Shown piece by piece: positions 41,462 through 51,994 of a stretch of 64,000 nucleotides of DNA (its first letter is position 1; every line of letters begins with the position of its first letter). The position numbers and the translations under genes are program-made. Origin of the DNA: Oxyruncus cristatus (lineage: Eukaryota; Chordata; Aves; Passeriformes; Cotingidae); assembly GCA_013399855.1 (NCBI GenBank), contig VXAY01002891.1:125300-189299 (forward strand). The letters run 5' to 3'. The notes below the pieces were generated by a model, which was given only the letters and a program-made list of their open reading frames with translations, searched no databases and was not told the DNA's origin.

Positions 41462-44400
41462 TCAGAGACGAAATTGCAGTTTAGGTTTATTGGGATTGTG
41501 TTCAATCAACCAGTCAGCAAGCCAAATCTGTGGACAAAAAACCCAAACGTTGTCAGTTTTCTGTTGTTTTCTACTAAACGTATGGGAGAATATTAAAAGC
41601 ATTATTTGAAACTTCTGCCACAGACACTCTCCTACCGTGCTGCAAAATTCAGACCTTTCAGAAAAAAAATGGACATACAGATAACCTGCTTCTTCAAAAT
41701 GTTCTTTTAAATGTTCACAGCTTATATCGCTTTTGAACAATTCACACTGACCTTTAGAAGACAACTTTTCCTGGCAGTGTTTATCTTTTTGTAATTATAA
41801 GAACATTTGAGCCATATTTCAAATAATCCAGCCAGCTCTGCTCTGGAATGAGGCTGCACAAGACACGTGAAACTGCTTGATGAAATATGACTCCTGACGA
41901 CACTTAGAGATACCTCATCTAGTAATCATTCATTCAAAATGCCAGCCTTCTGCTCCGAAATCACTTTATAATACCTAAAACTCGAAACCAAAACGTGGTT
42001 ACTTTATGAAATTCATCTTGTAAGTTTTCCAGCACGTTTTCCTTGAATAAGAATGTGGGAGGCAGGAATGCCTTGAGTCCCAACTCCGTTTGCCAGTCTG
42101 GACCCGGCCTTAAGCAAATTAACCTTTTGCCTCAATTTCTTCACTTGTAAAGCAAAGTTTTTAACACATCCTTATTTACTTCACAAGGCAGTTGACGATT
42201 AGTTTCTGGAATGCTGAGTACAACAAACTTCATAGTAAGTGAAGATATCACTGTGAAGGGAAAGAACTGGTGGAAAGGCAGACCAGGGAGGTCAGCAATA
42301 CTCTCCCTTCATCACCACACGCAAAAGGGTTGGTTTGCAAAGGGAGAACCAACAAGCAGAGCACAGGGACAGGTTACTCAGAACAGCAGAGGAAAAGTAA
42401 GAACCCAAGACAGAAATGGAAAACAAAATATCCCAAACCACAAAACCCCTTAGAAAAGCCACTTTGGGTGGAAAAAAAAATTAAAATAATTTGAACCCAA
42501 TTAGATTTATCCTGTGTTACTTAAGGAATTGGCTGAGACAACCTCTGTGCTGCCAGTAAGTATTTCTGAGTGCGCAGACAGTTTCTGATGCCATCTTGAA
42601 GAAGAAAGGAAAGAAGGGGGGGAAAAAAAGGATACTGGAAAAAACCAAAACATTCCGTCAACAAAACATTCCATTCCCCATGAGTCACCTACCAGGTAAC
42701 AAATGGAAAAGCAATAGGCAGCATGTATTTCAGAAGCAGTATCAAATCCTTTTCCTGCTGTTACAAGTTCACAGACATTGTGGACGGCCAAGAAGGTGCA
42801 AATATAATGTTTTTAGCAAAGCTATTGGCACTGCTTCATACAGCTTTCATATAAGCAAAGAAAGAAACATTGCCTCGATTAAGTTACTATTGGATACCTC
42901 GTAATTGACTAGAAAATTGTGCTAAAAATGCAGATTAATTGAAACCCAAAACAATGAGTTAAAATAATGGGACTTGTAAAAAGAAAAAATCAGTTTTTAA
43001 TACACTGAAGGAAGATGACTGAAGGGAAAGAAGATGGTAATACTCTTCAAATATGCAATAGGAAGCCGCAAAAAAAAAGGAAATAATACATTGTCTTCAG
43101 TGTCTTCTGGGGATAGTAAAAAGGAGGGGAAAAAAAGTAATGGGTTTAAAATTGGAGCCCAGGAGATTTAGGCTATCTTTTAGTGAAAGCTTTTAACTAA
43201 GTATAATTAAGCACTGAAACAGATTGCCCAGGGAGACTGTAGATTCTCCATCATTTAGAGTGCTGAAGAACAGGCCAGAGACACATTTGTTGGGAATAGA
43301 TACAACTGGTCTGGCCTTTGGGCAACGGGATGGACTTCATCTCTGTTTTGTAGATTTTCATGGTAACAGTGCCAGACATACAGATAAAGTAAACAGGTTA
43401 TAAAGCTGGAACAATTCAAAGTGCATTTAATTTGACTTCGTGTGCATCACATGTTCATAGAAACACCCCAAGTTATTTTTCAGGCTTTTTTTTTCCCCTG
43501 AAACGTATCTTTCAGAAAAATGCAATGTTGATTATAAACCTGATAATGATGTAAAATCCATCACAACTGCCAGCAGGCTGTCACATGGATTCATTATCTG
43601 CATACTTAAAAAAGTACCAGGGTGAACTAGTACTAGTGGAGCTTTAAAACGCAAAAACACATTTAACCTATTTTTCCAGAGGAAAGAAAGCTCATTTTGC
43701 TTAGGGACTGAAAACACACCCTTGTTTCATCTCTAACAAACAAATCAACCTCTTAAAACCAAATGTTATTGGATTAGCTCATGAGCTGGTAGCTGAAACA
43801 GCACAGCTCTTCAGCAACAGAGTAGTTTTCTTATGTACAGGGACTTATTAAACAGAGGAAACGTCTCCCAAAGCTTATCCCAAAGCTTCCACTGCACCTA
43901 CCATTGGGTCTGCTGGCTTCTTTTTGCACAGGGCAGTGAGCCCAGCCAGCAACGTTGGCTTCACGTACAGGTTCAAGTAATCCCTTGCTCTTTGTCCAGT
44001 GGGAACTGGCTCCAGGATCGCTGGGAAGAGTAACCACAGGTCTTAGAAAGCAGCTTGTGGAATGATTGAAACAGTTGCTCTTCCAAAAGGTTGTTTATAG
44101 GTGAGCTGCTCTTCTCCTTAACAAGTTAATAATACATCACAGGGTTTATAGCTTCTCCCACAACAAACTGCAAAGAAACTCCCTAAACCTCTTTACAATG
44201 TCCTTGAGGTAATGTTACCAATTATAGTCTATTATGGAAAAGGAGGAAATGGGATCATCCAGGGAGAACCTGTATCCTTGAAGAGAAACAATATATCCCA
44301 TGTTTAGCACTTCTTGCAGCGTGAAGGTGCTTTCTGAAGCCCCTAAAAATCCCACCTTTAGCCCTGCTTTGTTGTCAGGGTGAGGAGAACAGACATAGCT

Positions 44401-47400
44401 CACAATGGGCAAGGTTTGGAGTGAATGCAACATCTTCTGTTCAACTCACTGATCTGCTTGACAAAAGCAGACACGTTTTTCTAGTGGTTGCACTTGCATC
44501 TTTCTGTCAAAAAGCAAAGCCTGTTACAAACAAGAGATCCTCTCCCAGCCTTTCCAGGTTCTAAGGCCCTTTTCTCTGGCACTTAACTTTGGAAGTGCAC
44601 TGTCATGTGAGCACCCAGCTGTTTTTGAACAGGAATTACTCAGCCTGAGCCCAAGAAGAGAGTCAGCTGAGAATTCTCAAGTCAACAGGAGTCTCCAGGG
44701 CTGACAGTGCCAGAAACACTTGCTGGAGTGCAACAGCTTCCCATTTCCTCTCATTTACCAGCTTTGTCTGCTCCAGTTCTCTAAGCACAGAGGTTGAAAA
44801 GTGGAAGCAATCCCTGTAACTATATTGGCTCTTCAGATAGATTTGGTAGCCTTTTATCAAAGAAAATACCAGCTTCTACATAAAGAGACCCACAAACAGC
44901 AAACAAACCCAATCTCTTCTAAATCAATTGTATCTGGAGTCTGGGCAGAGACAAGTAATACCAGGGAAGGACAGGGAAGGAATTTATCCTCTCCAAAACT
45001 AGCAATGTATCAATTGAACCATTTTACCTTCTGGAAACATGAATCGAATCTCTCTCTCTGCTGAGGAAACGTTGAGACTGCCATGAAGCCCATTCCTCAG
45101 CTCATCAGTTCCATAGAGTGCTCTTAAGCTAAAAAGAAAGAGAAATAACTGCTTGGAGGGCAACTGCAAATCCCTTCCAGGTCTCTGCAGTCTGAGAGCA
45201 CAGAAAAGCAACACATACGGACTAATTAACAGGACAGGGGTTTGATTTCACTTTAAACATAGGAAGTAGCTACCTAAAACTTATGTTCAAGCACCCATCA
45301 TTCCCTATAAAAGAGGTCAATGCCACATACTGAAAAACAAAGGTGAAAAGCTGTTACACAAAACTGAAGAGACAAGAAGCCACTCCAAATCTGTGTCCGT
45401 AATGTACAAAAAAAAAAACCCCCCCAAAATTGTGTCCCTAAATGAAAAAAAAAAAAAAAAAAAGAAGAAAAAAAAAAGGAGGAATTCTGGTCTCAATTAA
45501 GAGAATGACAGAGCCCTGCTGACTTCCCCAAGGCCAGTCAGTGAGTTACCTGTGAGGGTGAGTTATCCTAGCTCTTAGGCTGTTGGATGGTCCAAGCAAT
45601 TCCTTCCAGTGTGAGACTGCACAATGTCTGGCAAGAACCATAGCAACTAAAGGGCCAGAACTCATGTAGGCTGTTAAATTAGGAAAAAACATTTTTCCAA
45701 ATTGGTCTGCATAGAAGTTGCTGCATTGCTCTGGGCTTAAGTGGAGCCTTCGTTTCTATAAAGTGTAAAAGACAAAAAAAAAAAAAAAAGAAAAGAATTA
45801 AAAAGTCTTGGTACATTAAAAGAGCTTAGAGCATTAAAAGACCTCAGAGAGAATACAGTCCTCTGCAAGTGCAGAACACGGAGCAACTTCCAAGCCTAAT
45901 CTGATTCTCCCAGATCTGATTCCCTTTGAGATACAGAGTAACAAAGAGGAGGAGTTGTCCAAGTTAATTAAGCAAACAGGCCATTTGAATAAGATGTGAT
46001 TTCAGCCCAGGCAAAGTACAGCATTTTCTAACTGCTGGATGACAGTCAGGGCACTGTACAGAAAAAGCGAAGAGCGTTACAAGGGCAGGATTTCATTATT
46101 CAGCTGCTCGAGCATAATGTTCTACTTTTAAACGAGTTTCTCTCCAGCCCACACTGTTAATTATGCAATTGTTCTATTTTTCATCCAGTACTCATGCTTT
46201 GTCACTCTCCCAATAGCTGCCTAGGCTGCAGGTGGCCAGGATCAGGACAACTTTGGGAGGTTATCAGAAAGCATAGGGCAGTCAAAAAAAAAAATAAATT
46301 TGAAGTGCATTCTTTGAGTTCAAACTTACACAAGAGTACCATAAATTCAGAGTCCTAACAATTTTGGAGTCCAAAGTCACTGGAGACATCAGAAGACTCT
46401 ATTAACATATTAGAATTAAGTAAATAAATAAGTGAATATATCTAATTTGTTTCATCTTCTGATACATATCATATCAATAGAATCATGGAATGGTTTGGGT
46501 TGGAAGTGGCCTTAAAAACCATCTCGTTCCACTCCCTGCCATGGGCAGGGACACCTTCTACTAGCCCAGGTTGCTCCAAACCCCATCCAATGTGGCCTTG
46601 AACACTTCCAGGGCTGGGGCAGCCACAGCTTCTCTGAGCACCCTGTGCCAGGGCCTTCCCCATCCTCACAGGGAAGAATTTCCTTCCAATATCCCATCTG
46701 TCAGGGTGAAGCCATTGCCTCCTGTCCTGCCACTCCATCCCTTGTCCCAAGTCCCTCTCCAGCTCTTCTGCAGTCCCTTCAGACTCTGGAAAGGGTCTCT
46801 AAGGTCCCCCAAGGCTGAACATCCCCAGCTCTCAGTCTGTCTGCAAAGCAGAGACGCTCCAGCCCACGAAGAATCTTTGTGATCTCCTCTGGAGTATCTC
46901 CAACAGGTCCATAAATGAATAAATGCAAATAATAAACACAAATACATAAAAGAACGAGAAAGGTACCAAAAAACCCCACCCAAAACAAGGGGGGGGGGCG
47001 GAGCCCCCGCCGACCCCAGGCGCGAGGGCATAGCGCCCCCCAGCGGCCAACCAGCAGGGTCTATTTACACATTCATAAATAGAATTTAAATATGCATGAA
47101 GTCCATTTACTGTAAAAAAAAACAAGCGGAAACCAAAAAGAAGTCAGACTGCAACTGGCCAGCGATCGAATTCAGTTAATTCTCTACTATCCCCCTGCAT
47201 GCTGTACAAAACCTCCTGAGACCAGAATGCTGTGCTCCCTTCAGAGTCCACACATCTGCTCCAGGCGTTTGCTAAATCTTTTATTAACAATCAGTTTTCC
47301 TCTGGTCAGCAAAATAGTTGGTCTGCTCTGTTCCATTCTATGCACCAAAAAAAATGTCTCCTTACAGAATCTGGCAGCGATACTTGATGACATATGAAAA

Positions 47401-47648
47401 ATATACATTGATTTTTGGACACACAAGCTTTTAGTTACTGGCTTGATCGCTGAAAGTTAAAACAAATATTATCCTGACTTACAAGCTGCAGTTGTTTTCT
47501 CTGGAGCACAGCCTGTTACCTGAATGATCGTGAATCCTGATCGGAGAATGATATCCTCTATTTCTTCTTCCTTATGAATGACATCAGGTTTGATGAGAGC
47601 CAGAGTTTTTTCCACATAAATCTGAGGTTCGGGCATTAACATCTGCAT
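41462..47648 (-). CDS. NME5: NME5, axonemal nucleoside diphosphate kinase family protein (5 coding exons, 206 aa)
   Basis: Minus-strand exons in order are 47648-47520, 45755-45550, 45128-45028, 44020-43902 and 41527-41462, all GT/AG and in phase. NME5 is a testis- and cilia-associated NDK-family protein linked to radial spokes of motile axonemes. The start ATG at 47648 gives MQMLMPEPQIYVEKTLALIK, aligning with the human N-terminus I recall; an upstream in-frame GTG is not needed. The NDK domain covers about residues 8-145. Lys20 lies in the IKPD motif and the active-site-type histidine is H127 in RNGLHGS. The family's kinase activity has been questioned, so activity should not be assumed. The C-terminus (about 155-200, RARDYLNLYVKPTLLAGL... 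and IWLADWLIEHNPNKP) is the DPY30-type dimerisation region. Human NME5 is 212 aa, so it looks complete. An acceptor-like site at 47687-47688 suggests a 5'UTR exon starting at 47686. Confidence 0.96.
43212..43345 (+). mobile_element. Old CR1 LINE fragment in NME5 intron 4
   Basis: The sequence 'cagattgcccagggagactg', then 'tctccatca...' and 'aactggtctggcctttgggc', matches the layout of diverged CR1 3' regions in plus orientation. It is much more eroded than the three minus-strand CR1 copies in the window, hence older. It lies between NME5 exons 4 and 5. Confidence 0.5.
45408..45480 (+). repeat. A-rich low-complexity tract
   Basis: Two poly(A) runs separated by a C-run and a short unique piece lie in NME5 intron 2. 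It may be the tail of an eroded retroposon, but no body is recognisable. Confidence 0.8.
46478..46912 (-). mobile_element. CR1 LINE, 3' fragment, in NME5 intron 1
   Basis: A well-preserved CR1 end starts with 'atagaatcatggaatggttt' and 'gggttggaagtggcc' at its 3' terminus (left side). It runs through 'gccatgggcagggacacctt', 'cacagggaagaatttccttc' and ends near 'gatctcctctggagtatctc'. It is inserted in the same orientation as NME5. Confidence 0.95.
47026..47052. promoter_or_regulatory. CTCF-like binding motif
   Basis: The stretch TAGCGCCCCCCAGCGGCCA (47031-47049) closely resembles the reverse complement of the vertebrate CTCF core, with mismatches in the middle. It sits in a compact GC-rich island of about 80 bp that starts with a G-run at 46989 and is flanked by AT-rich DNA beside a CR1, within NME5 intron 1. 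Binding is inferred from the motif only. Confidence 0.4.
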
Positions 47649-48234
47649 CTTGGCTTCTAAATTAGAATTCACGTGCCCCTTTTGTACTGCAATGACACCA
47701 CGACATTTGGAGTTTGTCTACTGCACATTCCCCTGTGCTGAGCTGACGTCCACCACGTACTCTGGGAACAGAGAGGGACGCCCCCACCTCACAAAATCCT
47801 CGAGATGTTCTCTGGACTGGTCAGCACTCTGCAGTTCGCATGCCCATTTTCAGTGCAGGAGCATTTTGTGGAAAATAAGGAAACGATTCAATGTTGTTTT
47901 TTCACAAACTTGGGCAGTTATGAAGAAAAAGAAGCATTATCACACACCTTGCTGAGTGCAGGAGCGAGCCAGCCACGTGGGCTCACTGTGCTCCCACACC
48001 CCCCATCCACCAACCCTGGGTTCCTCCAAACCCCAAATCTGTATCCTCGCATCTCTGAGCCTCAGGGTATTTCTCAATCGTTATTTAATCGCTGTATTTA
48101 TGGGCTCCAGACAAAGTGCCAGCTTTCTGAGTGGATCCACTGGCAAGCCCAGAGCACAGAACTGTGTCGGGAATGGGGGAACTATTGTGAGGGTTTCCAA
48201 CAGACCTGTGACCACTTGTGACCTTCTTCTCATC

Positions 48235-48596
48235 AAGAATGGTGTGGGTTCAAAGAGACCTTAAAGATAACCTCATTCCACTCCCACACCTTCCACTAGC
48301 CCAGGTTGCTCCAAGCCCCGTCCAACCTGACCCTGGACACTTCCAGAGATTGGGCAGCCACGGCTTCTCTGGGCAACCTGTGCCATGGCCTCCCCACCCT
48401 CACAGGGAACAAATTCCTCCCAATATCCCATCTAACCCCGCCGTCTGGCAGTGTGAAGCCATTCCCCCTTGCACTGTCCCTCCAGGCCCTTGTCCCAGGT
48501 CGCTCTCCAGCTCTCTTAGAACCCCTTTAGACACTGGAGCCTTCTCTTCTCCAGGCTGAACACCTCCAGCTCCCTCAGCCTTTCGAAGCGAATTTA
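48235..48596 (-). mobile_element. CR1 LINE, 3' fragment, upstream of NME5
   Basis: CR1 signature blocks are clear: 'ggtgtgggttcaaagagacc', 'ttccactagcccaggttgct', 'ggcttctctgggcaacctgt' and 'tcttctccaggctgaacacc'. The terminal octamers are largely lost. It abuts the CpG island of the probable NME5 promoter. Confidence 0.92.
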
Positions 48597-48599
48597 AAG

Positions 48600-49040
48600 A
48601 GCAGGATGCTGTGGGGGATGGCGTCCAACCCTCACAGAACCGCACACAACGACACCTGCAGCGCTTCCCTCGCCCACCGCCCGCTGAGCCCCACGCTCCC
48701 ACCCGCCCTGGAGCAGACCCAGGCACGCAGCACCCGCCTGGCCGTCTCCCCGCTGCAACACTCGCACGTAACGGCTCCGTTCCGCCTGCCTCGGGGCCGG
48801 GATGGGCTCTCCCAACCCTCTCTGCCCGGGGTATTCCCCGCGATCCCGGCCCGCCGTTGCCGGGCGACGGCGGGGCGGGCGCTGGAACACAAGATGGCGC
48901 CCGCGGGCCTCGGCCGCGCGCGGGGCGGGGCGGGACGAAGATGGCGGCGGTGGCGGAGCGGTGATGGCGGCCGGAGGCGGAGCGGCCCTCACGGGCCGGG
49001 ACAGCCGCGGCCAGCGGGCTAACAACCAGCGGTCACAGCT
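48600..49040. promoter_or_regulatory. CpG island, probable NME5 promoter (possibly bidirectional)
   Basis: A dense CpG stretch contains GC-box cores (ggggcggggcgggac). Three ATGGCG motifs lie at about 48893-48972 (aagatggcgcc, aagatggcggcgg, tgatggcggcc) and match the YY1 consensus in plus orientation. NME5 begins about 1 kb to the left on the minus strand, so this is the likely start region. The plus orientation of the YY1-type motifs hints at transcription to the right as well. A plus-strand frame from ATG 48964 (MAAGGGAALTGRDSRG...) ends at a TAA just past an AATAAA (49121-49126). No family is recognised. Confidence 0.65.
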
Positions 49041-49049
49041 GCCTCGGGA

Positions 49050-51800
49050 AGGGCTCCCCGTGTGGTGCGGGAGTACCGTGATCTGGAGGGGACTCCCCAA
49101 AAAACCCTCATTTCTCCGTGACAATAAAAGCTTTATGTCAGTTTTACCTCACTCTTAAGAGGCAGGGGATGAGCTCGCAGCAAACGCTCGTGAAGTAACG
49201 CGATTTATCGGGGGGGGGGGGAAGAAATAATACGCTCAGAAGGCCTTTGCAGGTTATTTATCGGAGTTTGTGGTGGTTTCCTGTTTACGTTCCTGCCCAG
49301 CAGCAGCGGGTTCAGGAGCTCACCGCGCACAGCCTCCGGCTTACTCGGCTCCACGGCTCTCTAATGGTGTTCTTCAGCACTTTTACTGAATTACAGTGTC
49401 TATCCAATGCCACCTAAATCTTAAGAGAAAAGCAAACATGTAATGAGTAGGTAACAGTTTTTTGCATTAAGCCATGATGAGCTGAGCCTTAAGCAGAGCT
49501 GGGGAGCCACGTTCCCTGGGGGTTTATCCCAGATTTTCCATCACCACGCCAATATATATTTGCACACTCGCTATTTCCTCAGCTCTCTGGGGCCTCTCAG
49601 CTGGAAGCAATTACAGCACAGCCATGGTCCCTCCAACATGATCCTTTGCGCCATAGCCCAGGCCGTGGCCGGGAAGCCAAGGTGTTGGGTTCTCCGGTGT
49701 CGCCTCTGTCTCTGTTTACCCCGAGCTCCTGGGATGGAGCCCAGCCAGCTGGCCCCACACTATCGGGGCGTGGGCCGGAGAGCGGCACCGATAACCCCTG
49801 AGCTGGCTCTGTCACCCGGCTCCTCTCCCTTGTCACCCTGCTTTAAAAAACTGCGCGATGCGAGGTGCTCTGGAGACCTTGGGCCCGCTGGTGAGTTCAG
49901 CCAAAACTGCGCTTCAGCCCTTGGGGTGACACTGGCAAAGGGACAGAAAGAAAACACAGGAATATAAGCATTATTTTCTTAATGAATCAGACCAAAAGTA
50001 GATGCAAAGGAGAAAAGACAAAAAAGCCACCCTGTTTGGAGCCATAGATGTGTGCCATAGAGTTATAGATGACACTGTGTGCCCTGGTTAGCTGAGGAAA
50101 TAGCTAATTCACTCTACAAACTGGTTTTAGTGTAAGAAAAATCCATTTTGTCCTAATCTTTTTTGTGAGTAATGTAAATTCTGTAAAAATAGAAACAAGA
50201 AACAAAACAATGCAATTATTTCCTCTCAGCCAATCTGAGATATGCTTAAAAACCAAAGGCTGAAGTTGTTATTCACGTACCCTAATAAAATAAAGGGTCC
50301 AAATGCCTTAGACTGAGTAATTCAGACACAGGTTTTCCTTCACCAACACAGGCACATAGCATTTTTTTATTTAACAGAAATACCTTATGCAGTGTTTCAT
50401 TTGAAGACAGCGTAAACACTGCCAACTACAGAGAGATAATGGATAAACATGTTTTATTAAAAAAAAAAAAGCTGATAAAAAGAGTTCACCAGTTTTTTAG
50501 TTGAGTTCAGAATTAATTCAGCAAGAGTAATTCCTTTTCAGTGAACTCAAGTCTGACAGCCCTAGCTTAAATTTAGCAGTCAAAGGCTTCCTCAGCCTGC
50601 ATGAACACTTCAGAATTATTACATAAGAAACGTTTGATTTAATATCTGTGTAAAACAGTTAATATTAATCCCTTGCAACTTCTTTATTGCGTGCATTTAT
50701 TTTTTTTTTTACAGTTCACCGAGTTAAAAAATCCCCAAACATCTTTCTGTGCATCCTTAGAGGCTGCAGTTTGGCCGGGAGCAGAGTCCTGTGCACTCCT
50801 CTCCTCTCCACAGGCCCTCGGGCTGTGTCAGAAATTCTCCTGCTCGCTGTTTCCAGAAGCATTTCTGGAGGGCGGAGACTGTCTAATTTTAGTTCTCGGA
50901 GAATCCTCCGCTCTCCAATGAGCGAGCGGCTGCAACTGGAGCTGCAGCCAATTACCCCGGGTTTCCTCCTGCTACACTTCCCACGATGGTTTAATAACGC
51001 AGCCGTACAAATTTAAAGTGGTCCCACACACTAAGAGAAAATCATGCGTTCCCCAACAAAGACACATCTTTTTACCCCAGCATAACCTTAAAGCTTTCCT
51101 CTAAAGCCTCAGATGCCATAAGCCTGTCCTTAAAGCTCTGTGTTAATAAATTATGTTTACTGTCTTTATAGTGCTTGAAAAAAACATTTCCAATAACTGA
51201 AAGGCTGGTCTGAAGCATCTTTCCTAACTTCTGGAGGTCAGGGATGTGGTTTCAAGAAAAGAAACAAAAGTAAAATTATAATTACAACGCAACGAACCAT
51301 TGCAGTTCTGAATACTCTGGGCATAGCTTGGCTGCTGTATCTTATCTGTTAAGAGGTTTAACAAGCCTTAGTTGTCTCACTTATTTTTAGCTGGCATGGA
51401 ATATAACAACATGGAAAGATTGTGGGCTGCAGGTGCATTTAAACCCTAGCAACAACAGATAAATAACTTTTTAAGGAAAAATATTATTTCAGAGCAATTT
51501 TCATTTGTACTGCAAGAAGGAGCAGAAACTAACATCCTGTAGACTGTTAAAAAAGGAAGAAAACCAGAATTATGAAAATAACAGAGTAAAGAAAAGCTAA
51601 AGAAATAATACCGACTAGTAGCATTGATTAAAAATGAAGCTCGCACATCTTTTAGCTTTATTTGCATTTTAATGTTAAGTACAGAAACGTGTTTGCTTCA
51701 GCAGCAATGTCCTTAACCATACATTTACCACACACAACTTTCATTCACCACTGACTCTTTTTTTCCTTTCTTCTCATGATGAACTGTCATACCCACAGAA
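49050..51800. other. Unassigned region right of the CpG island
   Basis: The region includes a poly(G) run near 49210-49221, a GC-richer patch at 49.6-49.95 kb without recognised coding content, AT-rich DNA to 50.7 kb, and a promoter-like patch near 50.9-51.0 kb listed separately. No gene is confidently placed. If the unassigned minus-strand exons further right are real, their 3' exons should lie in here. Confidence 0.5.
50890..50992. promoter_or_regulatory. Promoter-like patch: two CCAAT boxes and a ZNF143-like motif
   Basis: Two CCAAT boxes (about 50915-50919 and 50948-50952) are followed by 'gctacacttcccacgatgg' (about 50971-50989), which resembles the ZNF143/STAF consensus ACTACAnTTCCCAnnATGC. 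The patch is GC-richer than its surroundings. NF-Y plus ZNF143 pairing is common in housekeeping promoters, but no start codon or first exon can be attached to it. Confidence 0.35.
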
Positions 51801-51809
51801 CCTGCTTAC

Positions 51810-51992
51810 CTTCCCCACTTGCTTCATCCATGCTTGCTCTTGCAGTGCGAAGTGTCTCTGGCGGAAATCCTGTGATCCAGCCAACTTCCTCTCCTGCACG
51901 CTTGCTCTCTCCTCCATTTCTGTCTCCTCACAATTAAACAACTCTTCTTCTGCAGCTCCTCTGCACTCCTGTAATCCTACTGAGCTCTCCAT
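51810..51992 (-). CDS. Candidate coding exon B of an unassigned minus-strand gene
   Basis: A 61-codon open stretch starts MESSVGLQECRGAAEEEL and ends QEQAWMKQVGK, followed at once by a strong donor (AAG|GTAAGC). The peptide is acidic then basic, rich in Glu/Gln/Arg and probably helical or coiled coil. An in-frame TAA lies four codons upstream of the ATG, with AG acceptor candidates between it and the ATG (TCAG|CAGCAATGG or CAG|CAATGG). Both acceptors leave the reading frame that would follow exon A (54749-54869), restoring one or two Ala codons. The acceptor tract is weak. I do not recognise the family. It may be an internal exon or a start exon. Confidence 0.4.
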
Positions 51993-51994
51993 TG

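Noticed and set aside
47649..47672. In-frame GTG upstream of the NME5 ATG as start
   Set aside because: Eukaryotic initiation uses ATG, and the ATG at 47648 aligns with the human NME5 N-terminus; the upstream residues are likely 5'UTR.
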